This document shows, in pieces, positions 9,586 through 17,753 of a stretch of DNA of 64,000 nt (the first letter of the stretch is position 1; the number at the start of each line of letters is the position of its first letter). The notes under the pieces are model-generated. The model was not told where the DNA came from and made no database searches. It saw only the letters and a program-made list of their open reading frames with translations. Location of the stretch: assembly GCA_002968845.1 (NCBI GenBank), contig PVBG01000002.1, positions 62,001 through 126,000 of the forward strand, given 5' to 3'. Position numbers and translations under genes: made by a program. Origin of the DNA: Neorhizobium tomejilense (GTDB lineage Bacteria; Pseudomonadota; Alphaproteobacteria; Rhizobiales; Rhizobiaceae).

Positions 9586-11148
9586 ATGAGCACGATCGGC
9601 GCTTATTTCCGGCTTGCCCGCGTCGGCTGGGTTCTTGTGCGTGAGGGTGTGGTATCGGCGCTGCCGACCCAGGACATGCCGCCTTCCGTCGGCCTCATCA
9701 AGGCACTGGTCGAGCCCTTGGCGCGGTTTCGCTCCAAGACGCAGGCGCGCAGCGAGCGGCTGACCCGGGCCGTCGACCGGCTAGGACCTTCCTATGTGAA
9801 GATCGGCCAGTTCCTGGCGACCCGTCCGGATGTGGTCGGCGTCGACTGGGCCGTCGATCTCGCCATGCTACAGGACCGGATGGCCTTCTTCCCGACCGCG
9901 ATTGCGAAAGCGGCGGTCGAGGCATCGCTCGGCCGAGCGATCGGCGATCTCTATTCTTCCTTCGGCGAGCCGATCGCGGCCGCCTCGATCGCCCAGGTCC
10001 ATCCCGGCGTCGTCAATGACAGGAAAGTGGCCATCAAGGTGGTGCGCCCCGGCGTGCGCCAGCGCTTCGCCCACGACATCGAAAGCATGTATCTCCTGGC
10101 GCGCATGCAGGAACGCTTCATGCGCTCCAGCCGCCGCTTAAGGCCCGTCGAAGTGACGCGGACGCTCGAACAGACCACCAAGGTGGAAATGGACCTGCGC
10201 CTGGAGGCCGCGGCGCTTTCGGAGATTGCCGAGAATACCAAGGAGGATCCCGGGTTCCGGGTGCCGCTGGTCGACTGGGAACGCACCGGTCGCGACGTGA
10301 TCACCATGGAGTGGATCGACGGCGTCAAGATGTCGGATGTTGCGAGCCTACGCGCCGCCGGCCACAATCTCGAAAAGCTCGCCGAGGTGCTGATCCAGTC
10401 CTTCCTGCGCCACACGCTGCGGGACGGTTTTTTCCATGCGGACATGCATCCCGGCAATCTGTTCGTCGACACTGCCGGCACGATCGTCGCGGTCGACATG
10501 GGCATTGTCGGGCGATTAGGCAAAAAGGAGCGCCGTTTCCTCGCCGAAATTCTCTACGGCTTCATCACTCGGGATTACCTGCGCGTAGCAGAAGTGCATT
10601 TCGAGGCGGGCTATGTACCGGCGCATCACGACGTGGCGAGCTTCGCCCAGGCGATCCGCGCGATCGGCGAACCGATCCACGGCCAGCCGGCCGAAACGAT
10701 CTCCATGGCGCGGCTCCTGGCGCTGCTCTTCGAGGTCACCGACCTTTTCGAGATGCAGACCCGCACCGAACTGATCCTGCTGCAGAAGACCATGGTCGTG
10801 GTCGAAGGCGTGTCGCGCATGCTCGATCCGCGCTTCAATATGTGGAAGGCCTCGGAACCGGTCGTCGGCCAATGGATCCGCGACAATCTCGGACCGAAAC
10901 GCATTGTCTCGGACCTGCGCGACGGCGTGAAAGCCGCCGTCAAGCTTGCCGAGGCCCTGCCGGAAATCGCCGCCAAGACGGAGACGCTACACCAGGAACT
11001 CGTCTATATGAGCGAGCACGGCCTGCGCTTCGATCCTGAGACGACAGAGGCCATCGGCAGGTCGGAGGCGCGACACAATCGCTCGGGGCGCGTCGCGCTG
11101 TGGATCATCGCGCTGTCGCTGCTGTATCTCGCCTTCACGCTCAGCTGA
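9586..11148 (+). CDS. ubiB: Ubiquinone biosynthesis kinase-like protein UbiB
   Basis: An ABC1/ADCK atypical kinase required for ubiquinone biosynthesis. Diagnostic features are the KxGQ motif (KIGQ, 72-75), the alanine-rich nucleotide loop AAASIAQVH (131-139), the Lys of VAIKV (151), and a catalytic loop with FFHADMHPGNLF. A hydrophobic C-terminal anchor occupies about 502-520. Length 520 is normal for the family. It starts 4 bp after ubiE. Confidence 0.95.
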   Translation: MSTIGAYFRLARVGWVLVREGVVSALPTQDMPPSVGLIKALVEPLARFRSKTQARSERLTRAVDRLGPSYVKIGQFLATRPDVVGVDWAVDLAMLQDRMAFFPTAIAKAAVEASLGRAIGDLYSSFGEPIAAASIAQVHPGVVNDRKVAIKVVRPGVRQRFAHDIESMYLLARMQERFMRSSRRLRPVEVTRTLEQTTKVEMDLRLEAAALSEIAENTKEDPGFRVPLVDWERTGRDVITMEWIDGVKMSDVASLRAAGHNLEKLAEVLIQSFLRHTLRDGFFHADMHPGNLFVDTAGTIVAVDMGIVGRLGKKERRFLAEILYGFITRDYLRVAEVHFEAGYVPAHHDVASFAQAIRAIGEPIHGQPAETISMARLLALLFEVTDLFEMQTRTELILLQKTMVVVEGVSRMLDPRFNMWKASEPVVGQWIRDNLGPKRIVSDLRDGVKAAVKLAEALPEIAAKTETLHQELVYMSEHGLRFDPETTEAIGRSEARHNRSGRVALWIIALSLLYLAFTLS

Positions 11149-11170
11149 GGTTTGTCCGGTCGCCTGATGA

Positions 11171-11190
11171 TGCGGAAAGGCTGCTCCGCA
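11171..11190 (+). other. Hairpin downstream of ubiB
   Basis: TGCGGA and TCCGCA form a six-base-pair stem with an eight-base loop 22 bp beyond the ubiB stop. The following bases are not a clean T-run, so termination here is uncertain. Confidence 0.3.
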
Positions 11191-11242
11191 AGGGCTTTCG
11201 CCATATTGCAACTCCAAAGCGGCCTTTATTCCGCCGAGTTCT

Positions 11243-11269
11243 TCATTCCTGTTAAGGAATACATTCCTT
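11243..11269. promoter_or_regulatory. Overlapping ATTCCT/AGGAAT inverted repeats
   Basis: Just upstream of the 11298 gene, ATTCCT-GTTA-AGGAAT is followed immediately by AAGGAAT-AC-ATTCCTT, so one AAGGAAT half is shared by two inverted repeats. The arrangement could be a binding site for a dimeric regulator or alternative RNA hairpins. Unassigned. Confidence 0.3.
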
Positions 11270-11297
11270 TTGGGACTTGGCCTTCCGGAGACGTTTC

Positions 11298-12659
11298 ATG
11301 GCGCTAGGCGCAACTCAACGCTTGCATGACGGCGTCGCGGCCGTCGAGACGATGACCCGTTTCGCGCTTGCCGTGCTGGCGCTGGCATCCGGCGTCTACA
11401 CCTATCTCGGTGCGCGCAGCATTCTCGACGGGTCGCCGACGGCCGTGTTCTTTGCTGCGGTGATCTACTCCGCTTCGGTCTCGGTCGGCATCTATGCCTT
11501 CTGGTCCTACATGGCCCGGTTCTATCCGCATGTGACGACCCGGGTCGGGCGGACGGCGATGCTCGGCGTCATGGCGGTCGGTGCTGCGATGATCCTTGCC
11601 ATGTCGAGCTGGCTGAACGCGGCGGCGCTTGCCGGTTCCGCAGCCGTGGAGCAGCATCTTTCCGAAACGGTCGAAGACTATACGGCCGATCTCGACCGTG
11701 CCCACCAGAATGCGCTTGCGGCACAAAGCCTGCTGCCGGATATCCAGCGCGCGTCCGAGCGTTTCGCCCAGCTCGCGGGCGTCGAACGACAATCCGGCTC
11801 GCTCACCGGCACGACGGGATCGGGGAGCGTCGTGCAGCTTCTCAGCCAGATGTCGGCGCAGATGAAGTCGCTTTCAGCCAACATCAACGCCTCGCGCGAG
11901 CAGGTGGACGACCTCTTCGCCCAGGGCCAGAAACGGCTCGAGACGATGCGTTCGCTGGTTTCCGCGCCGGGCACGATCGAGCCGCGTGCCGACCAGTTCT
12001 CCACGGAAGCCGTGGCGCTGACCGGCGTCATCACCTCGCTCGCGCAGACCTCGATCGCACCGTCGATCCGCCGCGCGGCAGACGACCTGTCGCTCGGCTT
12101 CATTGCACCGGTTCCGGATGGCGGCGCTGCCGATCTCGTCAACCGGCAGAACCAGGTGATGGACACCGTCCGCACCTCGGTCACGGCGCAGTCCAAGGCG
12201 CTTGCCAAGGCCGCCGACGAAATCCTCGCCCGGCCGCCGGTGCAGGAACGCCGCTTCGTGCCGCTCTCCTCCGCCGAAGCCGTGCTTCACTATGCGCAGG
12301 ACTTCATTCCCGCCTGGGCCGGCGCTATTTCCATCGACCTGCTGCCCGGCGTGATGGTGTTCATTCTCGCCACCGTGCATGGTGCGATCCGCCGCCAGGA
12401 GGAAAACCTGCCCTTTGCGGAGCGGATCACGGCGGCCGAGCTTCTGAGAGCACTGGAAGTTCAGCGTGCCGTCACGGCGAGCGGGGTGAACATCGAGCAG
12501 ACGACCGCCAAGGCGGAAGCCGACGACAGGACATCGGCGCCAAGGCCGCAGCCGGCACCTGAATCAACGCCGGAACCAGCGTCTGAAGGCGAACCGAACA
12601 ACATCACCGCCATCGACCTCAAGTCACGCAGCCGGGACCGGACGCATGAGGATCGGTGA
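11298..12659 (+). CDS. Membrane protein with coiled-coil region, unknown function
   Basis: A 453-residue protein I do not recognise as a named family. Three predicted membrane segments lie near residues 21-41, 48-69 and 86-106. A long helical, Gln/Ser/Ala-rich region follows (about 115-330), then a fourth hydrophobic segment near 343-362 and an acidic Pro-rich tail ending in Arg/Asp. The ATG at 11298 has GGAG eight bases upstream; a TTG at 11277 is less likely. Its last 14 bases overlap the start of a ClpP-fold protein, so the two are translationally coupled and probably act together at the inner membrane. Confidence 0.75.
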   Translation: MALGATQRLHDGVAAVETMTRFALAVLALASGVYTYLGARSILDGSPTAVFFAAVIYSASVSVGIYAFWSYMARFYPHVTTRVGRTAMLGVMAVGAAMILAMSSWLNAAALAGSAAVEQHLSETVEDYTADLDRAHQNALAAQSLLPDIQRASERFAQLAGVERQSGSLTGTTGSGSVVQLLSQMSAQMKSLSANINASREQVDDLFAQGQKRLETMRSLVSAPGTIEPRADQFSTEAVALTGVITSLAQTSIAPSIRRAADDLSLGFIAPVPDGGAADLVNRQNQVMDTVRTSVTAQSKALAKAADEILARPPVQERRFVPLSSAEAVLHYAQDFIPAWAGAISIDLLPGVMVFILATVHGAIRRQEENLPFAERITAAELLRALEVQRAVTASGVNIEQTTAKAEADDRTSAPRPQPAPESTPEPASEGEPNNITAIDLKSRSRDRTHEDR

Positions 12660-13422
12660 GGCGATCAGCAAACTCGATGAAGGCGTGCTGATGCGCGGCG
12701 CCTTCTATATTCTTCTCTCGGCCGCGGCGGTTTTCCTCGTCGTCGATGTTCGCGACATGACGATGATGAACGCCGCCTTGCCCGGCTTCGATCCGATGCA
12801 CGAAGATCAACCCGTACTGCCGCCGGCCTTGACCGAAGGCGTGCCCGCCGCACCGCCGGTGCAGCCTGCCAGCCCCAAGGAAGTGCTGCGAAAGCCGATC
12901 ACCTTCGAGCTTACCACGGGCGGCGTGCTGCTCGCGGAAGGGACGATCGACCCGGGCGCCGCCGCCCGCTTCTCAAAGGAGATCGAAACGCGCGGGGAAT
13001 ATGTGAAGACGGTGACGCTCAATTCCCCCGGCGGCTCGGTGGACGATGCCCTCGCGATGTCGAAGCTGATCCGCGACAGGAAGCTCGACACGAAGGTCGC
13101 GTCGAAAGCGCTCTGCGCCTCTTCCTGCCCGATCGTATTTGCCGGCGGCGTCGGGCGTTTGGCGGAGAAGGATGCGGTGATCGGCGTGCACCAGGTGTTC
13201 AACGGCGCCAAGGACCGGCCGTCGGCGGAGCAGGCGATGGCCGCCGCGCAGGCGACCACCGCGCGGGTCGCCCGCCATCTGGACCAGATGGGCATCGGCG
13301 CGGGCCTCTGGATCCATGCGCTCGAAACACCGCCGGACCGGCTCTATTACCTGACGCCGAAGGAAATGACGGATTTCAAGCTGACGACCGAGCCGCTCGC
13401 GACGGCGAGGAAGAAGATCTAG
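12646..13422 (+). CDS. Membrane-anchored periplasmic ClpP-fold (COG3904-like) protein
   Basis: A 258-residue protein with one N-terminal membrane segment (about 17-35), a Pro-rich linker (50-80) and a ClpP/SppA-like domain. In that domain NSPGG (126-130) matches the ClpP substrate-binding loop, CASSC (157-161) offers a nucleophilic serine (Ser159 or Ser160), and VHQVF places a histidine at 182 where ClpP has its catalytic IHQP. It is therefore plausibly an active serine peptidase facing the periplasm. Its start overlaps the preceding membrane protein by 14 bases. The natural substrate is unknown. Confidence 0.75.
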   Translation: MRIGEAISKLDEGVLMRGAFYILLSAAAVFLVVDVRDMTMMNAALPGFDPMHEDQPVLPPALTEGVPAAPPVQPASPKEVLRKPITFELTTGGVLLAEGTIDPGAAARFSKEIETRGEYVKTVTLNSPGGSVDDALAMSKLIRDRKLDTKVASKALCASSCPIVFAGGVGRLAEKDAVIGVHQVFNGAKDRPSAEQAMAAAQATTARVARHLDQMGIGAGLWIHALETPPDRLYYLTPKEMTDFKLTTEPLATARKKI

Positions 13423-13450
13423 CGTCCCGTTGAGCCTTGAGGACCCCAAG

Positions 13451-14011
13451 TCAGCCTTGCGGCTTGATCTCGCGCTCGCAAAAGGTGATGCGGTTGCTGA
13501 ACGGGTCGGTCACCGTCACTTCCAGTCCCCAATCCGCCTGTTCGAGCCCTGGCTTCATATAGGGATAGTTCTTGCCGATCAGCTCCTGCTGGAAGGCGCG
13601 GGCGCCCGTCATCGGCACGAACACTCTGGCGCCCGGCGAGGCATCGCCTGCATGCTCGGAGAGGTGCATCAGCATGCCGCTTCGCGAAATCTGGCAATAG
13701 AGCGGGAAGTTTTCGCCGAAGCGATGCTCCCAGTCCACGGTGAAGCCTAAGAAATCGCGGTAGAATTCCATCGCCTTGTCGACGGAGAAGATCCGGAAGA
13801 TCGGAATGGCCGGCTGGATCGACACCGCATCCGGCTTCCTTTGCTGCGGTTCTGAAGCGTCGATCTTTGCAGCAAGGATATTCCAGTTGTCGTAGCCGAA
13901 CTGCGCTGCAACCAGTTCCAGGACCTGGCTATGCGTCAGGTCAACCTTACGTTCGGTAAGCGCCTCGCGCAGGCTTTTCGCCATCAGTTTTGCATCGCGG
14001 AAATCGCGCAT
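13451..14011 (-). CDS. Glyoxalase superfamily protein with N-terminal helical extension
   Basis: A 186-residue protein. The first 65 residues form a helical domain (DAKLMAKSLREAL, then LELVAAQFGYDNW) seen in a group of glyoxalase-superfamily proteins. Residues 70-186 are a VOC domain like bleomycin-resistance binding proteins, with AMEFYRDFLGF and a C-terminal DPFSNRITFCE. It may bind a toxic compound or be an enzyme; the sequence does not decide. It is convergent with the ClpP-like gene, 28 bp away. Confidence 0.8.
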   Translation of the reverse strand: MRDFRDAKLMAKSLREALTERKVDLTHSQVLELVAAQFGYDNWNILAAKIDASEPQQRKPDAVSIQPAIPIFRIFSVDKAMEFYRDFLGFTVDWEHRFGENFPLYCQISRSGMLMHLSEHAGDASPGARVFVPMTGARAFQQELIGKNYPYMKPGLEQADWGLEVTVTDPFSNRITFCEREIKPQG

Positions 14012-14234
14012 CTCATCATCCTTTCAACAGACGAACAAAGACCCGTCAGGTCCCATCAATCAGCGCCCGCATTGCTGATCCGTTCGTCATCGCTGGCCGG
14101 ATTGGCAAAGGATGAGAGGCGGTGGATGCGTTCACCTTGGCGCGAATTGCGCCGCGGGCGGCTGGCCGCATCCGGCCGCAAACAGGAGTAATGCAGTCCA
14201 GAAATTCGCACAAGATGTTCGGATTGCTTTCGCG

Positions 14235-14594
14235 TCAGTGCGTGACCGGTTCCGGGAAAATCCGACCCTCCTTCGCCTTGGCGCTTGCCTTGAAGAGCGG
14301 GCGCGTCGGACTGGTGACGACATCGATGGCTGCGGCAGTCGCGCTCTCGATCGCCTCACCGGCCACGCTTGCGGCAAGGGCCTGCCTGCGGCCGCTTGCC
14401 TTGCCGGGCTTGCGGATGTCGGCCCGCTCGTCGGTCAGGGCGGTGGCGGCAGCATTGGCACCGGCGACGAGCGCTCTCGCCAAGATCTGCCGGCCGGTGC
14501 GGCTCGCCAGCATGTTGCGCAGCAATGACGACCTGCGCACGGATTTCGGCACCTTGAACCCTGCTATCTTCTTCGGAATAAAATTCTTTTTCAT
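14235..14594 (-). CDS. Small basic conserved protein, unknown function
   Basis: A 119-residue protein beginning MKKNFIPKKIAGFKVPKSVR. The N-terminal third is strongly basic, the middle is Ala-rich and probably helical, and there is no signal peptide or membrane segment. The ATG at 14594 has an AAAGGAGA site five to eleven bases upstream, whereas the longer upstream frame is antisense to coaBC. It is divergent from coaBC, with 127 bp between the starts. The charge pattern would suit a nucleic-acid-associated protein, but that is a guess. Confidence 0.65.
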   Translation of the reverse strand: MKKNFIPKKIAGFKVPKSVRRSSLLRNMLASRTGRQILARALVAGANAAATALTDERADIRKPGKASGRRQALAASVAGEAIESATAAAIDVVTSPTRPLFKASAKAKEGRIFPEPVTH

Positions 14595-14721
14595 GACGGC
14601 TCTCCTTTGCAGCCGAACTCCCGTCAGCTGCAACTGTTCCGTGGCGCCGTCAGTGGGGAAGGCAATTGCAACTCGGCGGCCAAAGGCATAGCTTCCCGCC
14701 ATTCTGGCATCGGGTAATGGC

Positions 14722-15927
14722 ATGGAACTCTCCGGCAAGCGCATTCTTCTGATCATCTCCGGCGGCATCGCGGCCTATAAAAGCCTCGATCTCATCCGCC
14801 GGCTTCGCGAGCGGGGCGCATCGGTTCGTCCGATCATGACCAAGGCGGCTCAGGAGTTCATCACGCCGCTCGCGGTCGGCGCGTTATCCGCCGGCCATGT
14901 CTATATCGATCTGTTTTCCCGCGAAGACGAGCAGGATGTCGGCCATATCAGGCTCGCCCGCGACAACGACCTTGTAATCGTCGCACCCGCCAGCGCCGAC
15001 CTGATGGCGAAGATGGCGCATGGGCTGGCGGACGATCTTGCGAGCGCCGTGCTGCTTGCCACCGACCGGCCGGTTCTTGTTGCGCCCGCCATGAACCCGA
15101 AAATGTGGGCAGCGCCCGCGACCAGGCGCAATGTCGGGGCGCTTAAGGCTGACGGCATCCATTTCATAGGCCCGATGGCGGGCGAGATGGCCGAAAGCAA
15201 CGAGAGCGGCACCGGCCGCATGGCCGAACCGCTGGAAATCGTCACCGCAGTCGTCAAACTGCTGGACGGCGCACCGAAACCGCTTGCCGGCAAAAAGGTG
15301 ATCGTCACGTCGGGCCCGACGCATGAGCCGATCGATCCGGTGCGTTATATCGCCAACCGCTCCTCCGGCCGCCAGGGCCATGCGATTGCCGCGGCGCTCG
15401 CAAAGCTCGGTGCGGATGTGATGCTCGTCTCCGGACCGGTGACCATACCCGATCCGGTCGGCGTGAAGACCGTCCATGTGGAACGCGCCGAGGAAATGCT
15501 GGAGGCCGTGATCTCCCGCCTGCCGGCCGATATCGCCGTCATGGTGGCGGCGGTCGCCGACTGGCGCGTCGCCTCGTCGGCCGGCCAGAAGATCAAGAAG
15601 CGGCCCGGCGAGGCTCCGCCTCCCCTGTTGCTGACCGAAAATCCGGACATCCTGAAGACTGTCGGTCATCACGAAAAGCGCCCCAAGATCGTGGTCGGCT
15701 TTGCCGCAGAGACCCAGGACGTCGAAAAGAACGGCCGCTCCAAGCTGGAGCGCAAGGGCGCCGACCTGATCGTTGCCAACGACGTGTCGCCGGAAACCGG
15801 CATCATGGGTGGCACCCGCAACCGGGTGAAGATCATCAGCGCCAAAGGCGTCGACGAATGGCCCGATCTCGACAAGGACGAGGTGGCAGAGCGCCTTGCG
15901 GCACTGATCGCCTCGAAGCTCGGATAG
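14722..15927 (+). CDS. coaBC: Bifunctional phosphopantothenoylcysteine decarboxylase/synthetase
   Basis: Carries out two consecutive steps of coenzyme A synthesis: ligation of cysteine to 4'-phosphopantothenate and decarboxylation. The N-terminal flavoprotein (CoaC) half has SGGIAAYKS (13-21) and VAPAMNPKMW. The C-terminal CoaB half begins near 193 with VIVTSGPTHEPIDPVR and the RSSGRQG dimer strip. Length 401 is normal. The neighbouring minus-strand amidotransferase is convergent, 3 bp away. Confidence 0.96.
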   Translation: MELSGKRILLIISGGIAAYKSLDLIRRLRERGASVRPIMTKAAQEFITPLAVGALSAGHVYIDLFSREDEQDVGHIRLARDNDLVIVAPASADLMAKMAHGLADDLASAVLLATDRPVLVAPAMNPKMWAAPATRRNVGALKADGIHFIGPMAGEMAESNESGTGRMAEPLEIVTAVVKLLDGAPKPLAGKKVIVTSGPTHEPIDPVRYIANRSSGRQGHAIAAALAKLGADVMLVSGPVTIPDPVGVKTVHVERAEEMLEAVISRLPADIAVMVAAVADWRVASSAGQKIKKRPGEAPPPLLLTENPDILKTVGHHEKRPKIVVGFAAETQDVEKNGRSKLERKGADLIVANDVSPETGIMGGTRNRVKIISAKGVDEWPDLDKDEVAERLAALIASKLG

Positions 15928-15930
15928 ATT

Positions 15931-16725
15931 TCAAGCTGCTTCGGACAGTGTCTTCGGCCGGAAGAGCGTGACCTGCATGCCATCGGCACCAACCACGACG
16001 GCGCTGCCGTCAGGGATTTCCACCCAGGTATCGGCCTCGTCGTTCAGCGGTTCGGACACAAGGCAATAACCCGTTTCGCCGCCCATCGGCGCCGCGTAGA
16101 GCGTTGGCGGCTTATGGTCGGTGGCGTAACGCACCGCGTAGAGCTCCCGGCCGTTGGAATAGGCGGCGGTGAAGCGCACCAATGCCTCACCCGATTTTTC
16201 GATCGACAGGTCCTCGACCGTGGCGATCGCTTTTTCCATGGCCTGGAACGGATCGGTATCCAGGCCGAACTGCAAGGCGAGCAGGAAGAGAAGTTCGGAA
16301 TCCGTCGTGCCGTTGCGGGCATCGAACAGCGCGTCCGAGAGCATGCCTTCCATATGCCGGCGGATGCGCTCGAAGCCGGAAATCTGGCCGTTATGCATGA
16401 AAGACCAGTGGCCCTGGACGAACGGATGGCAGTTGTCGCGCCGCGTCGCGCCATGGGTTGCCGCCCGCACATGAGCGAGGAAGAGCGGCGAACGGATCTG
16501 CCGCGCCAGGCTCTTCAGATTGCAGTCGGACCAGGCGGGCAGGATGTCGCGGTAACGGCCGGGTTCCGGCCGGTCTCCATACCAGGCAATGCCGAAACCA
16601 TCACCATTCGTCGCGGTCTTGGCGCGGGTGGCGCAATGAGACTGCTCGATCAGGGAATGGGCCGGCGAGGAGACGAGTTCTTCGAGATAAAGAGGTTCGC
16701 CGCGATAGGCTGCCCAACGACACAT
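15931..16725 (-). CDS. Class II glutamine amidotransferase (YafJ-like)
   Basis: An N-terminal nucleophile hydrolase of 264 residues. The start is placed at 16725 because it puts the catalytic Cys at position 2, exposed after Met removal (MCRWAAYRGEP). GGAG lies 11 bases upstream, although an ATG seven codons earlier exists. Other glutaminase features are NGDGFGIAWY, LAHVRAATHG and the HNGQI oxyanion segment. There is no fused synthetase domain, so the acceptor of the ammonia is unknown. It is divergent from otsB. Confidence 0.88.
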   Translation of the reverse strand: MCRWAAYRGEPLYLEELVSSPAHSLIEQSHCATRAKTATNGDGFGIAWYGDRPEPGRYRDILPAWSDCNLKSLARQIRSPLFLAHVRAATHGATRRDNCHPFVQGHWSFMHNGQISGFERIRRHMEGMLSDALFDARNGTTDSELLFLLALQFGLDTDPFQAMEKAIATVEDLSIEKSGEALVRFTAAYSNGRELYAVRYATDHKPPTLYAAPMGGETGYCLVSEPLNDEADTWVEIPDGSAVVVGADGMQVTLFRPKTLSEAA

Positions 16726-16920
16726 GGGGTCTTTCTGCTCCGACATTGCCGACCGTGCGCGGCCCGAAAATCCAGGAACTTCAGGGTCTCTACAAAGGCT
16801 TAATGAAACATGAATTCGGGGGTTACATGCCGGTTTCTTGCTAAAGAATGTATCACTTTTTGCGACAAGGCGTGATCTTTCGAGGTTGCCGCCGGAATTT
16901 GGCGGCCTAGATAGAGGCTC

Positions 16921-17736
16921 ATGTCGCGTAAAGAACAGTCGAGCCCAGCTACAGCAGAAGCGCCCCTTCCGGGGGATCCCGTTCTCGCCAGGCTCATGCT
17001 CGACCCCGGGGGATGGGCGCTGTTTCTCGATATCGACGGCACGCTGATCGAGCTTGCCGAGACCCCGGACGCGATCGTCGTACCGGCGGAGTTGCCTGAC
17101 AACCTGCATCGTCTTTCCATGAGGCTTGGCGGCGCGTTGGCGCTGGTCACAGGCCGGGCTCTTCCCTATGCCGACCAGCTTTTCACCCCGTATCAATTCC
17201 CGATCGCCGGCCTGCATGGCTCCGAGCGCCGCGATCCCTCCGGGGCGATAAGCCGCGTCGAGATCAGCGCCGCGTTCGAGGATCTGAAGGCGGCTCTTGT
17301 CCGCGAGGCCCGTCAATGGCCGGGCGTTCTGGTGGAAGACAAGGGTGCGGCCGTCGCCGCCCATTATCGCCAGGCGCCGGAGCAACGGGAGGCGGTCGAG
17401 GCAGCCATGCCCCGCTACCTCGATATGGCGGGGCCGGACTTCACGCTCCAGCACGGCAAGATGGTAATGGAAATCCGGCCGGCCCAGGCGAGCAAGGGCC
17501 ACGCCTTGCAGGCCTTTCTCGATCAACCGCCCTTCAAGGGCCGCAAGCCGATCGCCATCGGCGACGACGTGACCGACGAGGCGATGTTCCGCACCGCCAA
17601 CGAACTCGGCGGCCATTCCATCCGTATCACCGAGACACCGGGTGACACGCAAGCCAAATCCACCCTCCCCTCGACCGCTGCCTTGCGCGCGGCAATCAAA
17701 GTGCTTGCGAGTGGCGTCAAGCCCGACGCCGCGTGA
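16921..17736 (+). CDS. otsB: Trehalose-6-phosphate phosphatase
   Basis: Removes phosphate from trehalose-6-phosphate, completing synthesis of the osmoprotectant trehalose. It is a 271-residue HAD-family enzyme. The nucleophile motif is FLDIDGTL (Asp37 and Asp39), a cap domain lies in the middle, and motif IV is AIGDDVTDEAMF near the C terminus. otsA follows after 17 bp, giving the order otsB-otsA. Confidence 0.94.
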   Translation: MSRKEQSSPATAEAPLPGDPVLARLMLDPGGWALFLDIDGTLIELAETPDAIVVPAELPDNLHRLSMRLGGALALVTGRALPYADQLFTPYQFPIAGLHGSERRDPSGAISRVEISAAFEDLKAALVREARQWPGVLVEDKGAAVAAHYRQAPEQREAVEAAMPRYLDMAGPDFTLQHGKMVMEIRPAQASKGHALQAFLDQPPFKGRKPIAIGDDVTDEAMFRTANELGGHSIRITETPGDTQAKSTLPSTAALRAAIKVLASGVKPDAA

Positions 17737-17753
17737 GCTGAAAGGACAATACC

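Noticed and set aside
16726..17652. N-terminal extension of the amidotransferase frame to 17652
   Set aside because: The extension is antisense to otsB; the catalytic Cys must follow the initiating Met at 16725.
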